A stretch of DNA of 45,723 bases from Acidobacteriaceae bacterium. Lineage in GTDB: Bacteria > Acidobacteriota > Terriglobia > Terriglobales > Acidobacteriaceae. The stretch spans positions 1-45,723 of the forward strand of contig DAHXNK010000005.1 in NCBI GenBank assembly GCA_027365415.1. Reading direction: 5' to 3'. The position numbers were made by a program, and so were the translations under genes. Below, one piece after another: positions 34,198-43,351 of the stretch (within the stretch, counting starts at the first letter, position 1; each line of letters opens with the position of its first letter). The notes under the pieces are model-generated. The model was not told where the DNA came from, did no database searches, and saw nothing but the letters and a program-made list of their open reading frames with translations.

Positions 34198-37100
34198 ATG
34201 AGTGTGTTGTTGAGCCAATGCAAACCGAGAGCGAGAGGCGTGTTGTTACGGGGATGGTGGCAAAGTATTCTTGCCCTGTGCCTGCTGTTCCATGCGCCGT
34301 TGCCGCAGGTTAGGGCCGCGATGCGGCAGGCGGTCGTGCCGCACTCGTCTATTTCGTCTGTAACTCCGGCTCGGCGAACGAACCTCAACAGCATGGCAAC
34401 GTTGCAAGCGTGGAATGGACGCAAAGTCGTCGCGCTTCGTTTTGAGGGCGTAACGGCACAGAATCTGGCTCCTCTACCCACGCAGCTTGCTCTGCGTCCC
34501 GGCGCGCCCTTTCAGGCATCCGCGCTGCGTACCAGCCTCCGTCAACTCTTTGCTTCTGGCCTCTACACGCAGATTACGGCGCTGGGCATTCCAGAGGGCG
34601 ATGCGGTGGTCATTCTCTTTCGGGGAGAGCCGCAAAAATTTCTGCATCGCGTGTATGTGGAGGGAGTCAAGCAGGATTTGTTCGCGGCGCAGTTGCAGCG
34701 GGGCACGCGGCTGGAGATTGGAACAAAATTTACGTTCCAGTCCTTGCAGCAGGCAACAAAATCCCTGCGCGCCACGCTGCGGCAATCAGGCTACGATCAG
34801 CCACAAATTGATGTGACGACCCGGCCTGCCGCTGCCACAAATCAAATCGATGTGGTGTACCACATTCTGCTGGGAAAACAGGCCAGAGTTGGGGCCGTTG
34901 TTGTCTCCGGCAACGCTGGCATGACCATAGGAAAATTTCGCAAGGTTGCCAAGTTGAAGGATGGCTCCAAAGTGCAGGCGGATACGTTGTCGCGTGCGCT
35001 GGAGAGGCTGCAAAAGAAGTATCAGAAGAAGGGCCGACTGGAAGCCACGGTTAAGGGGAATGAGAAGCAGTTCGACGCTGCAAAAAATACGGTTGATTTC
35101 ACGTTTTCCGTGAATCCTGGGCCGCTGGTTCGCATCCGCGCCACGGGGGCGCATGTTTCCTCCGGGGATTTGAAGCGTCTCATTCCCGTTTATGAGGAGG
35201 GGGCCGTCGATCCCGATTTGTTGAATGAAGGAGATCGCAATTTGCGCGATCACTTTCAGAAGCAAGGCTATTTTGATGTGCATGTGACTCATACGATGCG
35301 GCATCCGGCGGCAGGAGAGGATTTTCTTCTCTACAAGATTGAGCGCGGATTGCGACAAAAAGTCGTCGCGGTGCAGGTTCAAGGCAATCATTATTTCGAT
35401 GCGGAGACGGTTCAGGAACGCTTGAGCGTGACGAAGGCCGATCTGTCAGATCGGTATGGCAGCTTTAGCCAATCGCTGCTGGAGCATGATGTCGATGCCA
35501 TTGCCGCTTTGTATAAAAGCAATGGCTTCAGCAAGGTGAAAATTGTTCCGCATGTTGTGGATTCCAACCTGAAAAAAACTGTTGGGCGCAAGATATCTTC
35601 CGGGTTGAAGGTGGAGTATCAGATCGAGGAAGGCCCGCAGCAACGTGTTGGCACGGTGCAGCTTCTGGGGGTAGCGCAGGTCGCATCGGAAAAATTATTG
35701 CAGCAGATGAACACGCGATCCGGCCAGCCCTATTCGCTGTCCAATCTTGCCGGAGATCGCATGACCATCCTCGCTTACTATTATCGGCATGGTTTTTTGC
35801 AGATCGAGATGACGGTTACGCAGCATGTGGATGCAAAAGATCCGAATTTGATGGATATCGCATTCAATATCGAAGAGGGAAAGCAATTTTTTGTGAATCG
35901 CATTCTGACCAGTGGCATCCACTTCACGCGCCCGCAGGTTGTCAACAACCTTATTGAACTGCATCCCGGCGATCCGCTGGATCGCAGCAAGCTAATGGAT
36001 ACGCAACGTCGCCTGTACAATCTCGCGCTGTTCAGCTCGGTGGATACGGCGGTGGTCAATCCCCACGGGGAGCAGCAAAATAAAGATGTTCTGCTTAATA
36101 TTTCCGAGGCGCACCGTTGGAATTATGACTATGGTTTAGGCTTTGAGGTGCAGACGGGAACGCCGCAAAAGAACTGTCCGTCGGCGGCATCGTTGATCCA
36201 GTTGGGGGTCAATCCCACGACCTTTCAATGCAGTCCGAATGGTACATTTGGAGCCAGCGAACGCATTTCCTTTGACATCAGCCGCATCAATTTACGGGGC
36301 AGAAACCAGTCCATCACCTTGCAAACGGCGTACGGAAATTTGGAGAAGCAGGCCATGATGGTCTTTGATAATCCAAAGTTTTATGGGCATCGCACGCTGG
36401 ATTTTGCCATCTCCAGCGGCTATGTGCAAAGCCAGGATATTACGACGTACAGCTCCTCCAGCATTTCGGCCTCCGGCACGCTTACCAGCCGACCGAACAA
36501 GCCAAATACGCTGATGTATTCCTTCGAGTATCGCTACATTACCCTAAGCAACCTAGAGATTAGCGCCAATTTAATCCCGCTGCTCTCCCAGCCCGCGCGA
36601 GTTAGCGGGCCGGGCATCACTTGGGTGCGGGATACGCGGGATGATCCGTTGAATGCAACGCGCGGTTGGTACTTGTCCGCGCAGCAATTTTTTGCCTGGT
36701 CGGGCTTTGGCGCGCAGGCGAACTTCAATCGTCTGGATGTGACGCAGGCCAATTATTTCCGGCTGCCCAAAAAGAACTGGATTCTGGCCCGCAGCACGCG
36801 CATTGGCATGGAGAATATCTATGGCAATCCCAGCTATGGCACTATTCCGCTGCCGGAACGCTTGTATGCTGGCGGAGCCACTTCGCATCGTGGATTTTCC
36901 ATTAACTCCGCTGGACCGCGAGATTTGCAGACAGGCTATCCGGTGGGTGGATCGGGAGCTTTCATCAATACTACGGAGTTGCGTATTCCTCCCATCGCGT
37001 TGCCGTGGATGGGCAAGGATTTTGGATTCGCAATTTTTAATGACATGGGCAACGTCTATGACACGGCAAGCGATATCTGGCGCGGCTTGTTTCGTTTTAG

Positions 37101-37347
37101 CCAGCCCAACCTCAGAACCTGTTACAACATCTCTGGCCAAAATGGGGTTTGCGATTTCAATTACAACTCCCAGGCCATTGGGGTTGGCCCGCGTTACAAA
37201 ACCCCGATTGGCCCGATTCGACTGGACTTCAGCTATAACTTAAATCCAACCATTTATCCCGTGATTCTTAGCTATAGCGGACGGCCACCGTATGTGGGGA
37301 ACTCCGGGCACTTTAATTTTTTCTTTAGCGTGGGGCAGGCATTCTGA
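34198..37347 (+). CDS. Omp85 family outer-membrane assembly protein (BamA/TamA-like)
   Basis: This encodes 1049 residues, longer than usual BamA (about 800). A signal segment (about 20-40) is followed by a long series of POTRA-like repeats up to about residue 640 (for example VVAVQVQGNHYFDAETVQERL and FFVNRILTSGIHFTRPQVVNNLI, in parts). A C-terminal 16-strand-type barrel (about 640-1049) ends FNFFFSVGQAF with a terminal Phe. Omp85 proteins insert beta-barrel proteins into the outer membrane. Two Cys pairs lie in predicted loops (NCPS/FQCSP and RTCYN/GVCDF). It heads the unit Omp85, SurA-like, TamB, with an 8-bp gap to the next gene. Confidence 0.93.
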   Translation: MSVLLSQCKPRARGVLLRGWWQSILALCLLFHAPLPQVRAAMRQAVVPHSSISSVTPARRTNLNSMATLQAWNGRKVVALRFEGVTAQNLAPLPTQLALRPGAPFQASALRTSLRQLFASGLYTQITALGIPEGDAVVILFRGEPQKFLHRVYVEGVKQDLFAAQLQRGTRLEIGTKFTFQSLQQATKSLRATLRQSGYDQPQIDVTTRPAAATNQIDVVYHILLGKQARVGAVVVSGNAGMTIGKFRKVAKLKDGSKVQADTLSRALERLQKKYQKKGRLEATVKGNEKQFDAAKNTVDFTFSVNPGPLVRIRATGAHVSSGDLKRLIPVYEEGAVDPDLLNEGDRNLRDHFQKQGYFDVHVTHTMRHPAAGEDFLLYKIERGLRQKVVAVQVQGNHYFDAETVQERLSVTKADLSDRYGSFSQSLLEHDVDAIAALYKSNGFSKVKIVPHVVDSNLKKTVGRKISSGLKVEYQIEEGPQQRVGTVQLLGVAQVASEKLLQQMNTRSGQPYSLSNLAGDRMTILAYYYRHGFLQIEMTVTQHVDAKDPNLMDIAFNIEEGKQFFVNRILTSGIHFTRPQVVNNLIELHPGDPLDRSKLMDTQRRLYNLALFSSVDTAVVNPHGEQQNKDVLLNISEAHRWNYDYGLGFEVQTGTPQKNCPSAASLIQLGVNPTTFQCSPNGTFGASERISFDISRINLRGRNQSITLQTAYGNLEKQAMMVFDNPKFYGHRTLDFAISSGYVQSQDITTYSSSSISASGTLTSRPNKPNTLMYSFEYRYITLSNLEISANLIPLLSQPARVSGPGITWVRDTRDDPLNATRGWYLSAQQFFAWSGFGAQANFNRLDVTQANYFRLPKKNWILARSTRIGMENIYGNPSYGTIPLPERLYAGGATSHRGFSINSAGPRDLQTGYPVGGSGAFINTTELRIPPIALPWMGKDFGFAIFNDMGNVYDTASDIWRGLFRFSQPNLRTCYNISGQNGVCDFNYNSQAIGVGPRYKTPIGPIRLDFSYNLNPTIYPVILSYSGRPPYVGNSGHFNFFFSVGQAF

Positions 37348-37355
37348 GTATTCCG

Positions 37356-38150
37356 ATGGAGAGACAATCTAATCCGAAGATTGGCTGGCACGGGTTTCTG
37401 GCGCGTAGAGTTGTTGTCGCGGGAATGCTGATGGCGATGGCGTGCGTGGCGGCGACCGTGCTGGGGGCGCAGTCCTTGCCGCCCAAACCAAAAATAGAGG
37501 ACAGCCAGACGGCGCAGTCGGTGGAACTGGATCACGTGGTGGCCGTGGTAGGAGACCAGGCGATTCTGCAAAGCGATGTGGAGGATGAGATGCGCTTTAC
37601 CACGCTGCAATCGGCAGATATTCCCATGTCGAAAGATGCGCCACAACGCGCGCTCAATCGACTCATCGACCGGGCGCTGATTGAGAAAGAACGCGCCTTG
37701 CAACCCTCATTTTCTGCCGTGAGCGACGCGCAGGTGGAGCAAAGCATCGTCGAACTCAAGAAAAATATTCTCGCTTGTGCCCATGCTGCATGTTCCACGG
37801 ATAAGGGATGGACGGATTTTCTCCAGACGCAGGGGTTCACCGAGCAGGACATTTATGTCCGGATGCAGGAGCGATTGCAGGTTCTAAAATTTATTGACTG
37901 GCGCTTCGGTTCCACGGTTCGCATCTCAAAAAAGGAAGTGCAGGCTTATTACCAGCAGGTGCTGCTTCCGCAGTTTGCTCTCGCAAAAACTCCTGCGCCA
38001 GCGGTGACAAAAATTGAGACGCGCATTCGCCAGATACTACTGGAACAGCACATCGCGGGCCTGCTGGATGGTTGGCTGAAGAGCCTGCGAAGCGAAGGCG
38101 AAGTGCATATTGTCGATCCTGCCTATGCCAGCGTGGGAGGGGCATCGTGA
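37356..38150 (+). CDS. SurA N-terminal-like periplasmic chaperone
   Basis: This encodes 264 residues. A signal peptide (about 1-38, ending VLGAQ) is followed by a SurA_N-type chaperone domain (about 57-195: LDHVVAVVGDQAILQSDVEDEM, split as LDHVVAVVGDQAI and LQSDVEDEMR; ALNRLIDRALIEKE). No parvulin PPIase domain is present, so it should be a chaperone only. Cysteines in ILACAHAACS may form a disulfide. SurA carries unfolded outer-membrane proteins through the periplasm to the BAM machine. It sits between the Omp85 and TamB genes and overlaps the TamB start by 1 nt (TGATG). Confidence 0.82.
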   Translation: MERQSNPKIGWHGFLARRVVVAGMLMAMACVAATVLGAQSLPPKPKIEDSQTAQSVELDHVVAVVGDQAILQSDVEDEMRFTTLQSADIPMSKDAPQRALNRLIDRALIEKERALQPSFSAVSDAQVEQSIVELKKNILACAHAACSTDKGWTDFLQTQGFTEQDIYVRMQERLQVLKFIDWRFGSTVRISKKEVQAYYQQVLLPQFALAKTPAPAVTKIETRIRQILLEQHIAGLLDGWLKSLRSEGEVHIVDPAYASVGGAS

Positions 38151-41100
38151 TGTCGTTCGCGCCACAGCACGACCCGCAGCACGGCTCGCAGCATGATCCG
38201 AGGCCGCAGTCGGGCAGACATCGGCGGCATGTCGCCTATGCTGTTGTAGCCACGATTCTGCTGGGGTGTGCGATCTTTGCGGCGTTGTATGGATACATCG
38301 CTTCGAAACATTTTTCAGCGCGCATACAAGCCGCCGTGATTGCTACGCTGGAACGGGCCACGGGCGGACGAGTGGAGATCAAAGACTTCCACTGGAGCGC
38401 CATCCATCTGCGCGTACAGGTGGATGGCCTGACAATTCATGGGCTGGAAGCGGCGGATCAGATTCCTTATTTTCACGTCGATTCGATTGAGATTGACGCC
38501 AAAATACTTTCTTTCTTCACGCCGCGTATAGGGCTTTCGCGTTTGCGGGTGGAGCGGCCTGTCTTTCATCTCATCGTGTATCCAGATGGTTCCACCAACC
38601 AGCCGCGTCCCAAGACGCAGAGCCAAAATTCTTCCTTGGCGCAGACCTTGTTTGATTTGGCCGTCGATCAGACGCAGGTGCAGGATGGCTTGATTCTTAT
38701 CAATAATCGCAGGATTCCCTTTGATCTGGCCGCTGGGAAGCTGGGACTTTTGCTGCGATATGTCGCAACCACGGGGCACTATCAGGCATCTCTTGCTGTG
38801 CGGGATCTTACCTTTTGCCTACAAAATGCGAAAGAGTCGCGCTCCGTCCTTTTTGCGGATATCGACGTTGCGCCGAAGACAACCAACATCACGCGCCTAG
38901 AGTGGGACACGGCATCCTCCAAGTTGACGCTGACTGGGTTGCTGGAGCATTACGCGCATCCGGTCTGGAGCGGTACCGTGCAGGGGCAGGCCGATCTGCG
39001 GGAGGTGGGCGCAATCACCGGATATGCTCCCTTGCGGAGCGGAACTGCTGACCTTCATCTGCGCGGCGCGGGTCGAGCGGACGGAGAATTTTCTCTGGAT
39101 GGAATTTTCTCCGTGCAGCACGGAGCCTTTGATGCGCCGTGGTTGCAGTTACAGCAGGTTGCGTTGCAGTCGCGCCTGCATATCGACAACACAACGTTGA
39201 GGCTGTCGCAGTTTACCTCGGATTTGCATGGACAGGGCCAGGTAAACGGAAGGATGGAACTGACGCATTGGCTGTCCAGCCCGCCGCCCGCGCCGATGCC
39301 AGAGAAGAAACATTGGTTCCGTACAAAAAAGAAATTTGTTGCGCCACCGCCGCAGCCGTTGCAGGCCGTGCTGGAGGCTACCGTCGTCGATCTCTCCACT
39401 CCACTAGTGATGGCCGCAGTGGCTCCGTCGCGGTTTGGCGATATCGGTTTCAGCTCGCAGGTGACAGGGCCGGTGCGCGCCACCTGGCACGGTCCTGGCA
39501 ATGCGCTGGACGTGCATGGCGACCTTACGTTTCGACCGCAGCGCAACTCTCGCGCGGGAGCCATTCCCGTTAGCGGTTCGGTGAAAGCGGATTATCTGGG
39601 AGATACCACGCGCCTGGTTTTTCAGCAGGCGGACATCTTCACTCCGGGGACGGAGGTTCATGCAGCGGGCACGCTGACGTTGCTGCCGAATGATCTGCAA
39701 AGCGCGATACATGGCACAGCGACGGTGCAGAATCTGCGTGAATTTGATCGTTTGATTTATGTCATTTTCTACACCTTGCCGACGTCTTCTGCTGCCGAAG
39801 TGCGCGGGCCATCCTTTGCGGACTATTCCATGCTGCCCGTGTATTTGCAGGGGAAGGCATATTTCCACGGAAAATTTTCTGGCTCGCTGATGGAGCCGCA
39901 GGTGGATGGGCATCTGGACATGCAGCGCTTTCTGACGCAACTGCGTGGTTTTACTTCGGGGCCTGTGGTGACGTTTCCCGCGCATCCCAGCCATCCGCTG
40001 CAATGGGATTCGCTTCATGCCGATGTCCACTACACCCTCCCGGAGATTGATGTTCATCGCGCTGTCATGACCCGTGGCTCGACCCTGCTGCGCGCCGACA
40101 TGCAGTTGCGCCCTGTGCCGATGGGCCAAGATGTTTACGACTTCAAGGCGCAAAGCGGCTTGGTGGCGAATGTTCGCGTGACCAACGCATCCATCGCAGA
40201 CCTGCAATCTATTGTGGGGACAAGGTATTCCGTGACTGGAACGGCATCGGCGAATGCGCAGGTGCGTGGCACGATTGAGAATCTCTCCGGCTCTGGCAAC
40301 CTGATCTTGACCGACCTCAACGCATACGGCCAGCCGATTGCGTATATTGCATCTCCGCTCAGTGTCTCTGGCCATCGGGTGCAGGCCGACCACATGCTTG
40401 TTCGCGTGGCGAACGGCACGGCGGAAGGGGAATTTTCCTACGACGATGCCTCTCATGCCATGCAAGGCTCTTTGGGCGGGAAACAATTCGACCTAGCGCA
40501 AATTTCATTTTTGCAGACGAAGCGCGCCTCCGTCGGGGGTATGGGCAGCTTTCATCTGCGAGCTGCGGGCACGACGATGAACCCCATCGCTACAGGCTCT
40601 GTGGCGATCGACAATGTGACGTGGAATGGACAGCCGATGGGGCAGGCGCAGGTGGAGGCAAATCTTCAGGGAAAAAGAGTATCGCTTACTTCGAGCGCGC
40701 AACTGTTGCAGGCGCATCTGGAGGCTGCGGGCCAGATGCAACTGACCCCCGGACTTCCGGCGCAACTTCAATTGAAATGTACGGACTTCAATCTCCATCC
40801 GGTGTTGCAGATGTTTTCCAGCGCGGGAATGATCGATGCCTCGTCCATCGGCGGCGAAGTTCAGATGGATGGCTTGCTGGAGCAGCCGCGCCAAATGCAC
40901 GCGGAGGCCAATCTGGATCATTTTTCTGTCACCGCGAATGGCATTCCTTTGGTGGCGGATGGGCCGGTACGCGCCTCCATGCGCGCGGGCGTGCTGGAGT
41001 TGCAGCCCGTCCATATTCAGGGCACGGACACCGATCTCAAGATGCAGGGCACAGCCCAATTTTTAGGGAAGCAGCGTCTGCACATGCAGGCTGAGGGAAA

Positions 41101-42349
41101 GATTAATGCTGCGTTGGCCAAGACGTTCAGCGGCGATCTGAATGCTTCCGGCCAGATTAATTTCATCGCGGACATTGGGGGAACCGTGCCTAGGCCACAA
41201 CTTTCTGGACGCGCCCAAGTACACAATCTGGATGTACATGCGCAGGACGTGACCAATGGCCTGAGCGGGATGAACGGCACGTTGACCTTCGATCAGGATC
41301 GTCTGGTCATCCAGCACCTGAACGGGTATACCGGCGGGGGCAAGGTGGAGATCACAGGCTTTGCCACCTTCAGCGATGGAGTTTTTTTCAATATCTCGGC
41401 ACAGGCCAAGGATGCCCGCATCCGCTATCCCAAAGGTGTTACATCCACGGCCAATGTGGATGTAAATCTTAGTGGATCGTCGGACGCGCTTTTGTTGCGT
41501 GGCGACGTTACGTTGACCCGCTTTGAAATCAGTCAGAGTGTAGATATCGCCGCGCTGGCCGCTGCCAGCCAGTCGATAAGCGCGCCTCCAGACCCGACAT
41601 CCTGGTTGAATCGCGTGCGTCTCGATATGCAGCTTACCTCGTCGCCACAGCTTGGCTTTCAAAATTCCTTTGCAACGCTAGCCGGGGACGTGCATCTCCA
41701 CATACGCGGAACCTTGGCGAATCCCTCGGTTCTTGGACGCCTGGATATCACGCAGGGCAAGGCGGATTTTGCGGGCACGCAGTATGTGCTGCAACGCGGC
41801 GACATTATGTTTGCCAATCCGGTGGCGATTGATCCAGAAGTGAATCTGGAAGCAACGACGCGGGTGCAGGATTATGACATCATCATCGGATTGAACGGGC
41901 CAGCCAGCAAACTTCAGGTGAACTATCGCTCGGAGCCGCCGCTCTCGCAGCCTGACGTGCTGGCGCTGCTGACTCTGGGGAGAACCAACGAACAGGCTGC
42001 CATGTATGGGGAGCAGCAACAGGCGGGCAGCAATCCAACCGAGGAGGCGCTGCTGGGTGGGGCGCTCAACGCCGCCGTTAGTAACCGCGTGCAGCGGCTC
42101 TTTGGCGTGGCCAGCGTTCGCGTGGATCCCAACTTTGTCGGCGTTCTGGGCCAATCGACCGCACGCGTTACGGTCGAACAGCAAGTGGGCCGCAACATCA
42201 CTCTAACGTTTGCCACCAACGTCAACACCACAGCGCAGCAGTTGTTGCAGGCGGAGTATGATTTCACACGGAATCTTTCCATTATTGCCGTGCGCGATGA
42301 AGCGGATGTTTTCAGTCTCTATTTCCAGATACGCGGCAAGCGATTCTAA
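38150..42349 (+). CDS. tamB: translocation/assembly module protein TamB
   Basis: This encodes 1399 residues from the ATG at 38150 with GGAGG about 9 nt upstream. A short cytoplasmic His/Gln-rich start (1-25) is followed by a membrane helix (about 29-50) and an AsmA-like domain. A very long beta-rich periplasmic groove with recurring short strands (pattern G-A-x-L-x-GxL/I) follows. The conserved C-terminal TamB domain (about 1230-1399; QPDVLALLTLGRT, VASVRVDPNFVG, ITLTFATNVN) ends with RGKRF. TamB spans the periplasm, working with an Omp85 partner in barrel assembly or phospholipid transport to the outer membrane. The gene order here fits that partnership. Confidence 0.92.
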   Translation: MSFAPQHDPQHGSQHDPRPQSGRHRRHVAYAVVATILLGCAIFAALYGYIASKHFSARIQAAVIATLERATGGRVEIKDFHWSAIHLRVQVDGLTIHGLEAADQIPYFHVDSIEIDAKILSFFTPRIGLSRLRVERPVFHLIVYPDGSTNQPRPKTQSQNSSLAQTLFDLAVDQTQVQDGLILINNRRIPFDLAAGKLGLLLRYVATTGHYQASLAVRDLTFCLQNAKESRSVLFADIDVAPKTTNITRLEWDTASSKLTLTGLLEHYAHPVWSGTVQGQADLREVGAITGYAPLRSGTADLHLRGAGRADGEFSLDGIFSVQHGAFDAPWLQLQQVALQSRLHIDNTTLRLSQFTSDLHGQGQVNGRMELTHWLSSPPPAPMPEKKHWFRTKKKFVAPPPQPLQAVLEATVVDLSTPLVMAAVAPSRFGDIGFSSQVTGPVRATWHGPGNALDVHGDLTFRPQRNSRAGAIPVSGSVKADYLGDTTRLVFQQADIFTPGTEVHAAGTLTLLPNDLQSAIHGTATVQNLREFDRLIYVIFYTLPTSSAAEVRGPSFADYSMLPVYLQGKAYFHGKFSGSLMEPQVDGHLDMQRFLTQLRGFTSGPVVTFPAHPSHPLQWDSLHADVHYTLPEIDVHRAVMTRGSTLLRADMQLRPVPMGQDVYDFKAQSGLVANVRVTNASIADLQSIVGTRYSVTGTASANAQVRGTIENLSGSGNLILTDLNAYGQPIAYIASPLSVSGHRVQADHMLVRVANGTAEGEFSYDDASHAMQGSLGGKQFDLAQISFLQTKRASVGGMGSFHLRAAGTTMNPIATGSVAIDNVTWNGQPMGQAQVEANLQGKRVSLTSSAQLLQAHLEAAGQMQLTPGLPAQLQLKCTDFNLHPVLQMFSSAGMIDASSIGGEVQMDGLLEQPRQMHAEANLDHFSVTANGIPLVADGPVRASMRAGVLELQPVHIQGTDTDLKMQGTAQFLGKQRLHMQAEGKINAALAKTFSGDLNASGQINFIADIGGTVPRPQLSGRAQVHNLDVHAQDVTNGLSGMNGTLTFDQDRLVIQHLNGYTGGGKVEITGFATFSDGVFFNISAQAKDARIRYPKGVTSTANVDVNLSGSSDALLLRGDVTLTRFEISQSVDIAALAAASQSISAPPDPTSWLNRVRLDMQLTSSPQLGFQNSFATLAGDVHLHIRGTLANPSVLGRLDITQGKADFAGTQYVLQRGDIMFANPVAIDPEVNLEATTRVQDYDIIIGLNGPASKLQVNYRSEPPLSQPDVLALLTLGRTNEQAAMYGEQQQAGSNPTEEALLGGALNAAVSNRVQRLFGVASVRVDPNFVGVLGQSTARVTVEQQVGRNITLTFATNVNTTAQQLLQAEYDFTRNLSIIAVRDEADVFSLYFQIRGKRF

Positions 42350-42453
42350 TTTGGGAAGATGGATGCAGAAAGAAGAATCCCTCCTGTATGATTCGGGCCG
42401 GGGCCATGCGGAGAAAAATACAGCGTGGTGCCGCGAAGGGAGCAGTATCCATA

Positions 42454-43275
42454 ATGCGATCCATAATGCAAGCGAGAATGCGGGATCTGTATCTGCCGAA
42501 ACGATGGATAACCCTCCGCGTTGTTGTAGGGATATTTCTTCTGGCCTGCGGGATAACGGCCAATGCGCGCGCCCTGTTGTCCGCAACAACGGCGGCGCAG
42601 GATGCGCAGATGCAGACAAAGATACAGAGCGCGTTGAAAGATAAAAAATATCGAAATGTGACAGCAAGCGTCAGTAAGGGCGTTGTTACACTCTCTGGCA
42701 AAGTGGATTTGTATGTGTACAAGCTGGACGCAGTGAAAATATCCAGGAGCGTGGATGGAGTCCATCTCGTGCTGGATAACCTTGCAGTGGGTGGCTCCAG
42801 CGTGTCCGATCAGAAATTGCGACAGGAATTGCTGGAGAAAATCCAGACCAACCGCGCTGGATTCGGCCAGGTCTTTGATGCCATTACCGTGCAGGTGCAG
42901 GATGGCGTGGTCACGTTGGGCGGTCATGCGGTGGATCCAGCTACCATCGAGTTGACGGTTTCGCTGGTGGAATCCATGCCGGGAGTCCGGGGCATTGCCA
43001 ATAAAATTCAGGTCGATCCACTCTCCGCGATGGACGACCAGATTCGCATGGCGGAGTTCAATGCGATCTACAACTACAGCCCGCTGAGTGAATATAGTAT
43101 GGTTCCTGCGCGCCCAATCCGTATCTCTGTGCAGAACGGGAATGTGACGTTATATGGCGTTGTGGGCACGCAAATGGATAAAGATTTGGTCGGTCTGCGC
43201 GCCAGTCAGGTCTCCGGTATCCTTCGTGTCACCAACGATTTGATGGTGGCCTCCACGCCAAGCAAAAAACAGTAA
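42454..43275 (+). CDS. secreted BON-domain protein
   Basis: This encodes 273 residues from the ATG at 42454, with GGGAG about 11 nt upstream. Starts at 42388 or 42478 are also in frame; the latter gives the neatest signal peptide (core VVVGIFLLACGITANA). Three BON domains follow. The first has AAQDAQMQTKIQSALKDKKY, the second SVSDQKLRQELLEKIQTNRA with VTLGGHAVDPATIELTVSLV, and the third ends NVTLYGVVGTQMDKDLVGLRA. BON domains bind phospholipid or other membrane partners in the periplasm and protect against osmotic shock (as in OsmY). It lies behind tamB, which suits an envelope role. Confidence 0.83.
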   Translation: MRSIMQARMRDLYLPKRWITLRVVVGIFLLACGITANARALLSATTAAQDAQMQTKIQSALKDKKYRNVTASVSKGVVTLSGKVDLYVYKLDAVKISRSVDGVHLVLDNLAVGGSSVSDQKLRQELLEKIQTNRAGFGQVFDAITVQVQDGVVTLGGHAVDPATIELTVSLVESMPGVRGIANKIQVDPLSAMDDQIRMAEFNAIYNYSPLSEYSMVPARPIRISVQNGNVTLYGVVGTQMDKDLVGLRASQVSGILRVTNDLMVASTPSKKQ

Positions 43276-43300
43276 GTTGCCGTGGCTGGAACTATGCAAG

Positions 43301-43324
43301 CGAAGCGCGCCTCGGTTTTTCTTT
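43301..43324 (+). terminator. possible terminator after the BON-domain gene
   Basis: CGAAG-CGCG-CCTCG forms a short GC-rich stem with one mismatch and is followed by GTTTTTCTTTT. It lies between the BON-domain gene and the UbiA-family gene. The stem is short, so confidence is modest. Confidence 0.4.
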
Positions 43325-43351
43325 TAGACTAAAAGCAGTCCAACCTTGTCG

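Noticed and set aside
39404-40486. Minus-strand open frame of 360 codons inside tamB
   Set aside because: Antisense shadow of tamB; no ribosome binding site or domain.
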